DNA of 47,803 bases from Candidatus Thioglobus sp. (lineage in GTDB: Bacteria > Pseudomonadota > Gammaproteobacteria > PS1 > Pseudothioglobaceae), in contig NZ_JAQWSS010000084.1 of assembly GCF_029243085.1 (NCBI RefSeq), forward strand, positions 1 to 47,803, written 5' to 3'. Below are positions 9,879-20,279 of the stretch, one piece after another. The position numbers were made by a program, and so were the translations under genes. Positions within the stretch are counted from its first letter, which is position 1, and every line of letters starts with the position of its first letter. The notes under the pieces were generated by a model, which was given only the letters and a program-made list of their open reading frames with translations, did not search any database and was not told the DNA's origin.

Positions 9879-10492
9879 ATCTTCCAATTAACAAAGTTAG
9901 TTAGCAATTGTAAGCCATCATGTTGAGACTTCTCAGGATGAAACTGAACGGCAAACATATTATCTTTCGCCACCGCACAAGTAAAATCCATTCCGTAATT
10001 AGTGACACCGGCAACAACTGCAGCATCAGCTTCGGAGACGTAATAGCTATGAACACTATAAAATCTGGAATTATCGTCGATATTGTGCCAAAGCGGATGG
10101 GCTATCGATTGTTTAACAGTGTTCCAGCCCATATGTGGAATTTTTAATTCATTTTTTTCAAACTTGACCACATTTCCAGGAATGATTGATAGTCCATCTG
10201 TACCATTATTCTCTTGAGAATGATCGAATAAAAGTTGTAATCCCAAGCAAATTCCTAAAAAAGGCTTTTCTTGTGCAGATTTTTTAATAACATCAACTAG
10301 TCCGTGCTCATTAAGTGCCTGCATGCAAGCGCCCATTGCTCCTTGTCCGGGAAAGACGATACGATCTGAACTGCTTATTAAATTGGCATCATTTGTAAGA
10401 AATATCTGATCATTTGGAGCGACATGCTCAATGGCTTTTTGCACACTGCGCACATTGCCCATGCCATAATCGACAATTGCAATACTTTGCAT
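9875..10492 (-). CDS. hisH: Imidazole glycerol phosphate synthase subunit HisH
   Basis: VDYGMGNVRSVQKA, FPGQGAMGACM, FLGICLGLQLLF, VQFHPEKS. Confidence 0.95.
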   Translation of the reverse strand: MQSIAIVDYGMGNVRSVQKAIEHVAPNDQIFLTNDANLISSSDRIVFPGQGAMGACMQALNEHGLVDVIKKSAQEKPFLGICLGLQLLFDHSQENNGTDGLSIIPGNVVKFEKNELKIPHMGWNTVKQSIAHPLWHNIDDNSRFYSVHSYYVSEADAAVVAGVTNYGMDFTCAVAKDNMFAVQFHPEKSQHDGLQLLTNFVNWKI

Positions 10493-10504
10493 AATTATAA
10501 ACCC

Positions 10505-11086
10505 CTACAAAGAGCCTTTAGTTGAAGGAATAATTCCTGCTTGACGTTCATCAGGTGTAATTGCCATTCTTAACGCTCTGCCAAACGCCTTAAAGATGGT
10601 TTCTGCTTGATGATGTGAGTTAACCCCTTTTAGATTATCAATATGTAGTGTTACCAAAGCATGATTCACAAAGCCAGTAAAAAACTCAGAGAATAAATCT
10701 ACGTCAAATGTTCCAATTAAGGCGCGAGTAAATCTTACATTTAAATCCAAACCTGGACGACCAGAAAGATCCAACACAACACGAGACAACGCTTCATCTA
10801 ATGGTACATATGAATGCCCATAACGAGTAAATCCTTTCTTATCGCCAACAGCTTGAAAAAAAGCCTGGCCAAGTGTAATGCCGATATCTTCAACACTATG
10901 ATGATCATCAATTTCAGTATCGCCATCACATTTAATGGTTAAGTCCATTAAACCATGGCGAGCTATTTGATCAAGCATGTGATCTAAAAAAGGCACGCCT
11001 GTGTCAATATTAGCTTTGCCTGTTCCGTACAGGTTAAGTTCAACTGTAATATCAGTTTCGTTGGTTTTTCTAGATACTTTAATCAT
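10505..11086 (-). CDS. hisB: Imidazoleglycerol-phosphate dehydratase (monofunctional)
   Basis: [52 protein letters not shown]. Confidence 0.95.
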   Translation of the reverse strand: MIKVSRKTNETDITVELNLYGTGKANIDTGVPFLDHMLDQIARHGLMDLTIKCDGDTEIDDHHSVEDIGITLGQAFFQAVGDKKGFTRYGHSYVPLDEALSRVVLDLSGRPGLDLNVRFTRALIGTFDVDLFSEFFTGFVNHALVTLHIDNLKGVNSHHQAETIFKAFGRALRMAITPDERQAGIIPSTKGSL

Positions 11087-11099
11087 GTTTATTATCTTT

Positions 11100-12125
11100 T
11101 TATAAATACTCTTTAATCAAGATTTCAGCGATTTGAATAGTGTTTAACGCTGCACCTTTACGAATATTGTCAGAAACTACCCATAAGTTTAAACCTTTCT
11201 CATGAGAGATGTCTTCACGAATACGACTAACAAACGTATCATCATTGTTAGTTGCCTCAACAAACGGTGTTGCATAACCACCGTCTTCACGTTTATCCAT
11301 AACAGTCACACCATCAGCTGTTGATAGAATTTTGCTCGCCTCTGCTGCCGTAATTTTGGTTTTGGTTTCAATATTAATCGCTTCAGAATGACCATAAATA
11401 ACTGGAACACGAACTGCAGTTGGGTTAACTAAGATGCTTTCATCTTCAAAAATCTTTTTAGTTTCCCAAACCATTTTCATTTCTTCTTTGGTATAGCCAT
11501 TCTCTTGGAATACATCGATGTGAGGTATTACATTAAAAGCAATTTGCTTTGGATACACGTCAATATCAATATCAGTATTACCACCTAATAATTTTGCTGA
11601 TTGATCTGTCAGTTCAGAAATGGCTTCTTTACCTGAACCTGATACAGCCTGATAAGTAGCAACATTAATACGCTCAATGCCTACTGCATCATAGATTGGC
11701 TTCAATGCTACTAACATCTGAATCGTTGAGCAGTTGGGATTAGCAATGATATTACGTTGAGTATAACCAGCAATCGCATGTGGATTAACTTCTGGAACCA
11801 CCAATGGGATATCTTCATCACGTCTAAAGTGCGCCGTATTATCAATAACAATACAACCAGCTTCTGCGGCAATAGGAGCGTATTTTTCAGAAATACTGCC
11901 ACCTGCTGAAAAGAGGCCAACTTGCGCTTGTGAAAAATCAAACTTATCTAAATCTTGAACCGTCCAGCTTTTACCCTGACAAAAGACTTTTTTGCCGGCA
12001 GAGTTGGCGCTTGCCAATGGATATAGATTGTCAATAGGAAAATTTCGCTGCTCTAAAATTGAAAGGATAGTTTCGCCCACAGCGCCTGTTGCGCCTACAA
12101 CGGCAACATTAAATTTCTTACTCAT
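11100..12125 (-). CDS. asd: Aspartate-semialdehyde dehydrogenase
   Basis: [42 protein letters not shown]. Confidence 0.93.
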   Translation of the reverse strand: MSKKFNVAVVGATGAVGETILSILEQRNFPIDNLYPLASANSAGKKVFCQGKSWTVQDLDKFDFSQAQVGLFSAGGSISEKYAPIAAEAGCIVIDNTAHFRRDEDIPLVVPEVNPHAIAGYTQRNIIANPNCSTIQMLVALKPIYDAVGIERINVATYQAVSGSGKEAISELTDQSAKLLGGNTDIDIDVYPKQIAFNVIPHIDVFQENGYTKEEMKMVWETKKIFEDESILVNPTAVRVPVIYGHSEAINIETKTKITAAEASKILSTADGVTVMDKREDGGYATPFVEATNNDDTFVSRIREDISHEKGLNLWVVSDNIRKGAALNTIQIAEILIKEYL

Positions 12126-12190
12126 AAGTTTAATAAATTGAAAATTATAAAATCATAGTTATTATACTCGATTTTATAAAATAACATTCA

Positions 12191-12205
12191 GCCTAAAAAT
12201 TAGGC
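12191..12205. repeat. Short inverted repeat downstream of the Nif3-like gene, possible weak terminator
   Basis: GCCTAA-AAA-TTAGGC; no strong T-tract. Confidence 0.35.
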
Positions 12206-12240
12206 CAACTCTTTGAGTTTAAAGCTATTTAGAGTAATTA

Positions 12241-12981
12241 TTAAACAATATTATCAATATCAATATATTGATAATCTAATGAATATTTTTGACTTAAATG
12301 CTGACCTAGCGCCTGCACACCATATCGCTCGGTAGCGTGATGCCCTGCAGAAATAAACGCAATGTCATTTTCTTTAGCAATGGCAGGAATTTGTTCGGAA
12401 ATTTCTCCGGTAATAAAGCAATCAGCATGACTATCAATAGCATGTTTAATATAGTTTTGAGCACCACCACTACACCAAGCCACTTTGTTCATTTTCTTAT
12501 CTTGGGTGCCAAAAGACAAAGTTTGGCGTGATGTTGCACATTCAATAATATTACAAAGCTCTGTAAGAGTAGCGCTTGATTCGCCTTCCCATACCAAGGT
12601 GTCACCAATCGGCCGAGGGTTTTTAAGATTGAATAATCGCGCCAATTGCGCATTATTCCCAACAATTGGATGCGCGTCTAATGGCAAATGATAAGCAAAT
12701 AAATTAATATTATTTTCCAGTAAAGCTTTAATGCGATTTTTCTTTATACCGGTAAGGGTTTGCACCTCACCCTTCCAAAAAAAACCATGATGAACCAACA
12801 GCGCGTCAGTCTTTTCATCAATTGCTCGATCAATCAAATCTTGGTTGGCACTGACACCAGAAACAATGCTCTGAATATCTGTTTTTCCTTCAATTTGAAG
12901 TCCATTTGGACAATAATCATTAAATTTAACAATATTTAAGTATTTATTAATATATTTTTCTAAGGTTTTATTGTCAATCAT
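12241..12981 (-). CDS. Nif3-like dinuclear metal centre protein
   Basis: NDYCPNGLQIEGK, LLVHHGFFWKGE, AYHLPLDAHPIVGNNAQLA, SAGHHATERYGVQALGQHL. Confidence 0.9.
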   Translation of the reverse strand: MIDNKTLEKYINKYLNIVKFNDYCPNGLQIEGKTDIQSIVSGVSANQDLIDRAIDEKTDALLVHHGFFWKGEVQTLTGIKKNRIKALLENNINLFAYHLPLDAHPIVGNNAQLARLFNLKNPRPIGDTLVWEGESSATLTELCNIIECATSRQTLSFGTQDKKMNKVAWCSGGAQNYIKHAIDSHADCFITGEISEQIPAIAKENDIAFISAGHHATERYGVQALGQHLSQKYSLDYQYIDIDNIV

Positions 12982-12991
12982 TGATGTCGCC

Positions 12992-14056
12992 TTACAGAGT
13001 GTAAAACTGCTTTACTATTTGCATAAATAACTGATTTTGATCATTATCACCTACGGTTACACGCAAACAATCAGTTAACTTTGGTGCACTGCTAAGATTT
13101 TTAATCAATACGCCATTCTCTTTTAAATAATCAAATAATTCTTGTGCTCTAGGCGCCTTAAATAAAATAAAATTAGCTTGTGAAGGATATACAGTTAAGC
13201 CAGACACCCTCTCTAATTCTATTAATAGTAGCTGGCGCTGTTCAATAATGATTGCTGCATTTTTATTAATTTCTGCCTTTTCTGTTAATAAAAAATTAGC
13301 ACTCACTTGAGTCAAGGTATTGATGTTATAAGGTAGGCGTAATTTATCTAACTCTGCGACTGTTTCTTGAGCGCCCACTAATAAGCCCAATCGCAAACCT
13401 GCAAACCCGATTTTGGACACTGTGCGTAATACAACTAAATTTGGATATTTAGCAATATCATCTATAAAACTGTCGCCCGCATAAGCATAATAAGCTTCAT
13501 CCAAAACCACCATAGCATCGGTGGACTGAATAATAGTTTCAATCTCTACTCTATCAAATGTATTGCCCGTTGGGTTATTGGGATATGCAATAAAAATTAG
13601 CTTAGGGTTATGCTTTTCAATAGCTTGCAACATGAGTGCTAAATCTAATTGATAATCTTTGGTTAGTGCCACACCCTGATAATTTAATCGTGTAAATTTT
13701 GCAATCATGTCATACATGACAAAACTTGGCTCAACACTTAAGATTGTATCATTGGTTTCGCAAGCCAATGCCAAAAGCTGGATTAATTCATCTGAGCCAT
13801 TACCTAACAAAACACCGAAATCATCAGCAATATCCATTAGTTGTCGTAATGTCTGATTTAATTCCTCAGCACCTGGATTTGGATAACGATTAAGCTCACT
13901 GTCAGCCAAATAAGCCAAATATTGACCAATTAAATCATCAGGCAAGGGAAAAGGAGACTCCATGGCATCAAGTTTAACCATGTCGCCTGATGGGGGTACA
14001 TGATATGCGTTAATCGCTTGAATGTCAGATCTTAGCCAATTATTTATAAAACTCAT
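12992..14056 (-). CDS. hisC: Histidinol-phosphate aminotransferase
   Basis: LDAMESPFPLP, LLGNGSDELIQLL, YPNNPTGN, VLDEAYYAYAG, SKIGFAGLRLGLLVG. Confidence 0.93.
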   Translation of the reverse strand: MSFINNWLRSDIQAINAYHVPPSGDMVKLDAMESPFPLPDDLIGQYLAYLADSELNRYPNPGAEELNQTLRQLMDIADDFGVLLGNGSDELIQLLALACETNDTILSVEPSFVMYDMIAKFTRLNYQGVALTKDYQLDLALMLQAIEKHNPKLIFIAYPNNPTGNTFDRVEIETIIQSTDAMVVLDEAYYAYAGDSFIDDIAKYPNLVVLRTVSKIGFAGLRLGLLVGAQETVAELDKLRLPYNINTLTQVSANFLLTEKAEINKNAAIIIEQRQLLLIELERVSGLTVYPSQANFILFKAPRAQELFDYLKENGVLIKNLSSAPKLTDCLRVTVGDNDQNQLFMQIVKQFYTL

Positions 14057-14057
14057 A

Positions 14058-14810
14058 TCAAGGGGTTATTCTATTGGGATGATATTGTATTTTACCTATT
14101 CGTTTGGCATTTAACAAAGTTTGGTATGTGTAGTCTAAAGCACGCTTAACAGCTATATGCATCTCAATTTTTGAAGCTATTAGCGCACTAATAGCACTTG
14201 ATAGTGTGCAGCCAGAACCGTGATAATCACCAGGTAATTTGTGATAAGAAAAACATTTAAATAATTTACTCTGATGGTAAAGCCGATGCTCAATCAATTG
14301 TTCAGAGGTGTCAGTTGTTGTCAACAAAACCCATTCACAAGGCAGTGAAGCGATAGCCTCTTGCTCACTCAATCCTGGTGCTAGAGCCTTTAATTCAGCA
14401 ACATTTGGGGTTAATAAACTCACCTTTGGCAGCAATTCTTGTTTCAATGCTTGAATAGAGTCTTGTGTTAATAATTCGTCTGTCGTACTGGCTTTAATAA
14501 TAGGGTCAAGCACAATCCAATGGTTTGTATTTAGCCAACTTGCGATTGTATTAATTTGCTTAGCAGATGATAGTAGACCAATCTTAACAACATTCATTTG
14601 AATATCATCAGTCAACATGTCCAGCTGTTTTTTGATGAATTGATCATCCACTGCTTGGACAGCACCAACTTGCTGTGTATTTTGAGCAGTAAGCGTGGTA
14701 ATAATGGGCAGAGGTGTCACCCCAAATTGATTAATGGTTTCAATATCGGCAGCCATACCAGCGCCACCACAAGGGTCAAGACCAGATAAAACTAAGACGC
14801 AATCAAGCAC
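14058..14810 (-). CDS. thiD: Hydroxymethylpyrimidine/phosphomethylpyrimidine kinase
   Basis: SGLDPCGGAGMAADIETINQFGVTPLPIITTLTAQNT, GDYHGSGCTLSSAISA. Confidence 0.88.
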   Translation of the reverse strand: MLDCVLVLSGLDPCGGAGMAADIETINQFGVTPLPIITTLTAQNTQQVGAVQAVDDQFIKKQLDMLTDDIQMNVVKIGLLSSAKQINTIASWLNTNHWIVLDPIIKASTTDELLTQDSIQALKQELLPKVSLLTPNVAELKALAPGLSEQEAIASLPCEWVLLTTTDTSEQLIEHRLYHQSKLFKCFSYHKLPGDYHGSGCTLSSAISALIASKIEMHIAVKRALDYTYQTLLNAKRIGKIQYHPNRITP

Positions 14811-14819
14811 AAAGATTAT

Positions 14820-15440
14820 TTATTTAGATTCTTTTTCGATTAAATAATTGACCACTTTAAACATTGCTAATTCACCACCTGCATGAGAAGCGTCAGTCCA
14901 GTATTTACCGTTAACAACAATAGCAGGTACGCCTGAAGTGTGATATTTCACTGTATTAAGCTTAGATTTATTAACCTTAACTCTCACAGAGAAAGACTTA
15001 AATGCATTATTTGCTTTATTTTTATCAATGCCATGATCACCTAACCAGTTAACAAAATCACTTTGAGTAGTAAAGGCTATTTTTTGTAAATGAATAGCGT
15101 CAAACAATTTACCATGTAGGCGCTCAACCTCACCAAGCTGTTCCAACACATAATAAAAAATTGCGCCGTTAACCCATCGATCAGAAAAAACAGCAGGTTG
15201 ACGGATGAATACCGCATTATTTGGCAAAGTCTTAACCCAATTGTTTAATACTGGCTCTACATTGAAACAATGCGGACAGTAATACCAAAACAACTCTCTA
15301 ACTTCGATTTGCTCTTTTGTTGTCGTCTTAACTGGCTTATCAAGTTTTATATAATGCTCACCCTCTGTATAAGAGCCTGCAAAAGCAAACATTGAAAGAT
15401 TTAACAACAGTACAGACAAAATAAATTTAATTTTATGCAT
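14820..15440 (-). CDS. dsbA: Thiol:disulfide interchange protein DsbA
   Basis: Signal peptide MHKIKFILSVLLLNLSMFAFA; FWYYCPHCFNVEP active site; SGVPAIVVNGKYW. Start placed at the signal-peptide Met with upstream GGAGA. Confidence 0.88.
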   Translation of the reverse strand: MHKIKFILSVLLLNLSMFAFAGSYTEGEHYIKLDKPVKTTTKEQIEVRELFWYYCPHCFNVEPVLNNWVKTLPNNAVFIRQPAVFSDRWVNGAIFYYVLEQLGEVERLHGKLFDAIHLQKIAFTTQSDFVNWLGDHGIDKNKANNAFKSFSVRVKVNKSKLNTVKYHTSGVPAIVVNGKYWTDASHAGGELAMFKVVNYLIEKESK

Positions 15441-15456
15441 AAGTTTCTCCGGAATG

Positions 15457-15948
15457 CTAAAGGATTTTTTCAATATTATACTGCGATAATTCGAATTGGT
15501 TTTTGCTTTGAAAGGCCTGCCAAAGCTGCTGGTAAGTTTTTCTCTCAATTGGATGAATGTCATTGCCACTTAGTTGAGCCAGTGGCGCCAAAACAAACGA
15601 ATATATCATAATATCATCTCTAGGTAGGTTCTGCTCTGGCGCAATAATGTCATCATAAATAACCAAGTCCAAGTCAATGATTCGAGATGAAAATTTAGGC
15701 TGAGATCGATCTCGGCCAAAAGTTTTCTCAATACTCTTTAAGACTGCATTTACATCTTCAATACACAGCTGTGTCGTCGCATTGACGCCTACATTGTAAA
15801 AGTCATCGCCATCAAATCCTGCGGAAGGCGACTCAAAAATATCAGAAATCTTGATGTCAGAAAAATTCAGTTTCAAAAAATCAATAGCGCCCACAATATT
15901 CACTTCGCGATCTTGGTTTGAGCCAATATTAATATGAATTTTAGCCAT
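15457..15948 (-). CDS. folK: 2-amino-4-hydroxy-6-hydroxymethyldihydropteridine pyrophosphokinase
   Basis: INIGSNQDRE, FYNVGVNATT, FGRDRSQPKFSSRIIDLDLVIYDD. Confidence 0.88.
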   Translation of the reverse strand: MAKIHINIGSNQDREVNIVGAIDFLKLNFSDIKISDIFESPSAGFDGDDFYNVGVNATTQLCIEDVNAVLKSIEKTFGRDRSQPKFSSRIIDLDLVIYDDIIAPEQNLPRDDIMIYSFVLAPLAQLSGNDIHPIERKTYQQLWQAFQSKNQFELSQYNIEKIL

Positions 15949-16297
15949 TTTTATAGCGATTAATAATAACGCCTACACCCTGTGCACCGGTAACAGCTTT
16001 GCCTTTGTTGAGCGTCAGCTTAACCTTTTCAACCGTAAACTCGTTAAGAATAATTTCGCAAATTCTTTCAGCAAGCGTCTCAACCAACTGAAACTCACTA
16101 TTTTTAACAAAATCAATTAAGCGCTTTGAAACCGCCTTATAGTCAAGCGTCTGGTCAATATGATCAGTCTTACTTGCAGGAACAATATCAAAACCCATTT
16201 CAATATCTAACGTGATATCTTGACGAATTTCACGTTCCCAATCATAAATACCAATAACACAGTCAATTTTTAATCCTTGTATAAATACAATATCCAT
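15941..16297 (-). CDS. folB: Dihydroneopterin aldolase
   Basis: IQGLKIDCVIGIYDWEREIRQ, LDYKAVSKRLIDFV, VETLAERICEIIL. Confidence 0.92.
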   Translation of the reverse strand: MDIVFIQGLKIDCVIGIYDWEREIRQDITLDIEMGFDIVPASKTDHIDQTLDYKAVSKRLIDFVKNSEFQLVETLAERICEIILNEFTVEKVKLTLNKGKAVTGAQGVGVIINRYKNG

Positions 16298-16342
16298 AGT
16301 AACATTTTGAGCAATTAAACTCTTTTAAAAATTCAAGCCACT

Positions 16343-16936
16343 ATGTTACCCGAGTTCTCTTTTGCAATCATCCTTAGCTATCTTATTGGCTCCATTTCAA
16401 CTGCCATCCTTGTTTGTAAAGCGCTAAACTTACCAGACCCAAGAACTCAAGGCTCTAATAATCCAGGTGCAACCAATGTTTTACGTATTGGCGGCAAGAA
16501 AGCGGCGGCTATTACGTTAGTTGGTGATGGTCTTAAAGGTGCCTTACCAGTAGCAATCGCCCTTTATGTTGGGTTTGATCTAACAGATGCTACATGGGTC
16601 GCATTAGCTGCGTTCTTAGGGCATGTGTATCCAATATTTTTCGGCTTTAAGGGTGGCAAGGGTGTCGCTACTTTTTTAGGCGGGTTATTTGCATTAGGTT
16701 TAACAATTGGTGCTAGCTTTGCTTTGATCTGGGTTTTTGTTGCCAAAGTATTAAAGATCTCCTCTTTGTCAGCATTAATCGCTACTTTACTAACTCCTGT
16801 ATTTTTCTTTTATTTAAGTAACAATAATCTTCATGCGACTTATATCATCACTATCATATGTCTCTGGATTTTTTACACTCATAGAAGCAATATTAAACGC
16901 ATACTTTCAGGTAGAGAAGATTCGATTAAGTCTTAA
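16343..16936 (+). CDS. plsY: Glycerol-3-phosphate acyltransferase PlsY
   Basis: AIILSYLIGSISTAILVCK, GSNNPGATNVLRIGGKKAA, GHVYPIFFGFKGGKGVAT. Confidence 0.94.
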   Translation: MLPEFSFAIILSYLIGSISTAILVCKALNLPDPRTQGSNNPGATNVLRIGGKKAAAITLVGDGLKGALPVAIALYVGFDLTDATWVALAAFLGHVYPIFFGFKGGKGVATFLGGLFALGLTIGASFALIWVFVAKVLKISSLSALIATLLTPVFFFYLSNNNLHATYIITIICLWIFYTHRSNIKRILSGREDSIKS

Positions 16937-17684
16937 TATTAATCCCTCTTTTTAATAAATAATAAGCAACAGTTGCTAGGATTAAAATCATTGACAGCAA
17001 TACAACTATTGATATAGAAAAATCAGTGGTAGAACTCCCCAAAAATCCCATTCTGAAGCTATCCACCATATAATAAATTGGATTGAACTTACTCATCATT
17101 TGCCAAAACTCTGGCAGGATATCAACACTATAAAACATACCGCCTAAGTAAGTCATTGGCATCAATATAAAGGTCGGAACAATTGAAATATCATCAAATG
17201 ATTGAGCAAAGACTGCATTAATAAATCCAGCCAACGAAAACAAAACAGCCGTTAATAAAAAAGTAATTAGCACAACCCAAATACTGTGTATTTGCAGGTC
17301 AACGAAAAAAGATACCGCAATAAAAACACCAAGTCCCACCGTAAATCCACGTGCAATACCGCCAGAAATATAGCCCAATAAAATCACCCAATAAGACACT
17401 GGGGAGATTAATAACTCTTCAATACTATGGTTAAATTTAGCCAAAAAGAATGATGAGACTGTATTGGCATAAGCATTTTGAATAACGGTCATTAAAATAA
17501 TACCAGGAATAATGAAGTGTAGATAATCCACTCCTTGCATTGGCCCGATACGCTCGCCCATCAAGCCACCAAAGATTAATAAATACAATGAAGTCGTGAT
17601 AATGGGTGGAAATATGGTCTGCACCCAAATTCGTGAAAATCTTAAAATCTCTTTAACAACAATTGTTTTGTATGCAATCCACAT
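16926..17684 (-). CDS. yadH: ABC-2 type transporter permease (YadH-like)
   Basis: RIWVQTIFPPIITTSLYLLIFGGLMGERIG, TFDDISIVPTFILMPMTYLGGMFYS-type sequence (SFDDISIVPTF). Confidence 0.85.
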   Translation of the reverse strand: MWIAYKTIVVKEILRFSRIWVQTIFPPIITTSLYLLIFGGLMGERIGPMQGVDYLHFIIPGIILMTVIQNAYANTVSSFFLAKFNHSIEELLISPVSYWVILLGYISGGIARGFTVGLGVFIAVSFFVDLQIHSIWVVLITFLLTAVLFSLAGFINAVFAQSFDDISIVPTFILMPMTYLGGMFYSVDILPEFWQMMSKFNPIYYMVDSFRMGFLGSSTTDFSISIVVLLSMILILATVAYYLLKRGINIKT

Positions 17685-17685
17685 G

Positions 17686-18600
17686 CTAACCAGCCTTTGA
17701 AGTTAAGCGTAAAAATAAAGTCTCTAGTCGATTTTGCGCACTTCTAACATGCTCAATTTCTACACCTTGTTTACTTAATTCATTTAAAGCAGAACTAATA
17801 TTGATGCCATCTAAAATAACCTGAAGTGAGTAGTCATCTAGTCTTTTAGCTTCAAAGCTAACTTCTGGCAGAACAGCAGGCAAAACTTTAGCGCTTTCTA
17901 AGATTAACACTTGCTGTGAAACTTTAGCTAACAATTTCTTCATGCTACTTTGCTCAATGATTTGACCCTTATCCAAAATAGCAATATTACGGCATAAAGA
18001 CTCAGCCTCTTCTAAATAATGAGTTGTGAGAATGATTGTCATCCCTTCGGCATTTAACTCCTTTAAAAACGCCCACATGGATCGACGAATCTCAACATCA
18101 ACACCTGCACTAGGCTCATCAAGAATTAGAATTTTTGGCTGATGGATTAAAGCCCTTGCCAACATTAAACGTCTTTTCATGCCGCCCGATAATGACTTAG
18201 CAATATCTTGGCGTTTATCCCAAAGCTCTACTCGCCTTAACAAGGATTCAGCCTTAATTTTAGCCATTCGATGACTAATGCCATAATATCCTGCCTGATT
18301 AATTAAAATCTCTTCAATTGGCTCAAATGGATTAAAGTTAAATTCCTGCGGCATAAGTCCAATCATGCGTTTTACATTGTTAAGCTGTGTAGCTTGATTC
18401 ATTCCCAACACATTCACCTCACCAGAAGTTTTATGCAACAACGAGCAAATAATGCCAATCATGGTGGTTTTTCCAGCGCCATTACTACCTAAAAGTGCAA
18501 AGAAATCACCTTGAGCTACGGTGAGATTAACTTGTGATAATGCCTGAACATTATTAGCATAAGTTTTGGTTAGATCTGAAATTAATAGTGCATTTGGCAT
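17686..18600 (-). CDS. yadG: ABC transporter ATP-binding protein (YadG-like)
   Basis: LLGSNGAGKTTMIGII, LSGGMKRRLMLARALIHQPKILILDEPSAGVD; directly paired with the permease. Confidence 0.87.
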   Translation of the reverse strand: MPNALLISDLTKTYANNVQALSQVNLTVAQGDFFALLGSNGAGKTTMIGIICSLLHKTSGEVNVLGMNQATQLNNVKRMIGLMPQEFNFNPFEPIEEILINQAGYYGISHRMAKIKAESLLRRVELWDKRQDIAKSLSGGMKRRLMLARALIHQPKILILDEPSAGVDVEIRRSMWAFLKELNAEGMTIILTTHYLEEAESLCRNIAILDKGQIIEQSSMKKLLAKVSQQVLILESAKVLPAVLPEVSFEAKRLDDYSLQVILDGINISSALNELSKQGVEIEHVRSAQNRLETLFLRLTSKAG

Positions 18601-18731
18601 TTAACAAAAGTCCAATAAGAAAATAAATCAAGCTGACAAAGATAATATCAAAAGTATTTTAACATTTATCTCCTTTTTACGCCTATTTTTGCGATAATTA
18701 TCATCTTTAAATGAGTAGTGAAATTTACATT

Positions 18732-20279
18732 ATGTCTGCGATAAAAAATATAGAATTACCTGATATTGGTGACTTTGATGAAGTTGAGGTTATTGAGATT
18801 TTAGTGAATGTTGGCGACACAATTGAAGTTGATGATAGCATTATAACTTTAGAAAGCGATAAGGCGTCAATGGAAATTCCAACACCTAGTGCTGGTGTTG
18901 TTAGTAGCATTAGTGTGAATATAGGCGATAAAATCAAACAAGGTGATGTTGTTATCGCCATAGAAAGTGCCGAAGAAAACGCGACAGATAACAATTCTGC
19001 TGCTGCAGAAATAGATGCTACTACAGAATCTAGCACTCAAATTATGCCTGTTATAGTGCCTGATATTGGTGACTTTGACGAAGTTGAAGTAATTGAGATT
19101 CTTGCCAATGTTGGCGATGAACTTTCAGAAGAAGATAGTATTATTACACTTGAGAGTGATAAGGCATCAATGGAAATTCCAACACCAGTTGCTGGAAAGG
19201 TTGTTGAAATCAATATTGCTTTAGGTGATAAACTCAGCCTGGGTGATTTAATTCTCAACATAGAGACAACTAACTCTGGTTCGGTAGCAATTGAAACTCC
19301 GATAGAAACAACACCTGTACAAACACCTGTAACAGCTCCAACTCCAGCAGTTAAGAAAGTTGAGACAGCACTAGATCAATCAATTTCAACCTTACCAAAG
19401 GGTGAATCTCATGCCTCACCTTCTATTCGCAAATTAGCAAGAGAGCTTGGTGTTGATCTTAGCACAGTATCAGGCACTGGCCCAAAAGGCAGAGTGCTTG
19501 ATGAAGATTTAAAGAGCCACGTTAAACAAATTATTACCTCGGGTGGAACAGGTGCTGGATTGCCAAAAACACCGGTTATTGATTTTTCTAAATTTGGTGA
19601 CACGGAAACACTGGCCTTATCAAGAATTAATAAGTTATCAGGCAAACATTTGACTGCATGCTGGCTAAACATTCCTCATGTAACTCAGTTTGATGAAGTT
19701 AATATCGACCAAATGGAGAGCTTTAGACAGGAGCAAAAGGCCAAAGGGGTTAAACTAACGCCATTAGTATTTATCATGAAAGCTGTAGTTCAAGCGCTAA
19801 AGAATCACCCTCGTTTTAACGCTTCTTTAGATGAATCTGGCGAAAACCTTATTATTAAAAAGTACTTTAATTTAGGTATTGCCATGGACACACCTAATGG
19901 TTTAGTTGTGCCGGTGATCAAAGATGTTGGCGGAAAATCATTAACCGATCTTGCCACAGAATTAGCGCAGACTTCAGCCAAAGCACGTGACGGCAAGCTT
20001 AAGCCAGCAGACATGCAAGGCGCAGGATTTACCATTTCTAGTCTAGGAGGTATTGGTGGTACGCAATTTACCCCGATTGTAAATTCTCCAGAAGTTGCTA
20101 TTTTGGGCGTTTCAAAATCACAAATGAAACCAATCTGGGACGGCAAAAACTTTATCCCAACTTTAACTTTACCATTAGCTCTATCATACGACCACCGTGT
20201 CATTGATGGTGCACAAGGCGGACGCTTTATGGCTGATCTAAACTCAATTTTAAGCGATATCAGAGAGATTTTATTATGA
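18732..20279 (+). CDS. aceF: Dihydrolipoamide acetyltransferase (pyruvate dehydrogenase E2), two lipoyl domains
   Basis: Two copies of LPDIGDFDEVEVIEIL...ESDKASMEIPTP; E3-binding motif ASPSIRKLARELGVDLS; catalytic SYDHRVIDGAQGGRF. Start may be 18711 or 18732. Confidence 0.92.
   Translation: MSAIKNIELPDIGDFDEVEVIEILVNVGDTIEVDDSIITLESDKASMEIPTPSAGVVSSISVNIGDKIKQGDVVIAIESAEENATDNNSAAAEIDATTESSTQIMPVIVPDIGDFDEVEVIEILANVGDELSEEDSIITLESDKASMEIPTPVAGKVVEINIALGDKLSLGDLILNIETTNSGSVAIETPIETTPVQTPVTAPTPAVKKVETALDQSISTLPKGESHASPSIRKLARELGVDLSTVSGTGPKGRVLDEDLKSHVKQIITSGGTGAGLPKTPVIDFSKFGDTETLALSRINKLSGKHLTACWLNIPHVTQFDEVNIDQMESFRQEQKAKGVKLTPLVFIMKAVVQALKNHPRFNASLDESGENLIIKKYFNLGIAMDTPNGLVVPVIKDVGGKSLTDLATELAQTSAKARDGKLKPADMQGAGFTISSLGGIGGTQFTPIVNSPEVAILGVSKSQMKPIWDGKNFIPTLTLPLALSYDHRVIDGAQGGRFMADLNSILSDIREILL
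18757..19201 (+). repeat. Direct repeat encoding duplicated lipoyl domains of AceF
   Basis: CCTGATATTGGTGACTTTGA(T/C)GAAGTTGA(G/A)GT... and AAGGC(G/A)TCAATGGAAATTCCAACACC occur twice, about 300 bp apart. Confidence 0.85.

Noticed and set aside
18725-19261. Antisense Ser/Ile-rich ORFs opposite aceF
   Set aside because: They mirror the duplicated lipoyl domains (SSSPTLARISITSTSSKSPISG repeats), so are shadow ORFs.
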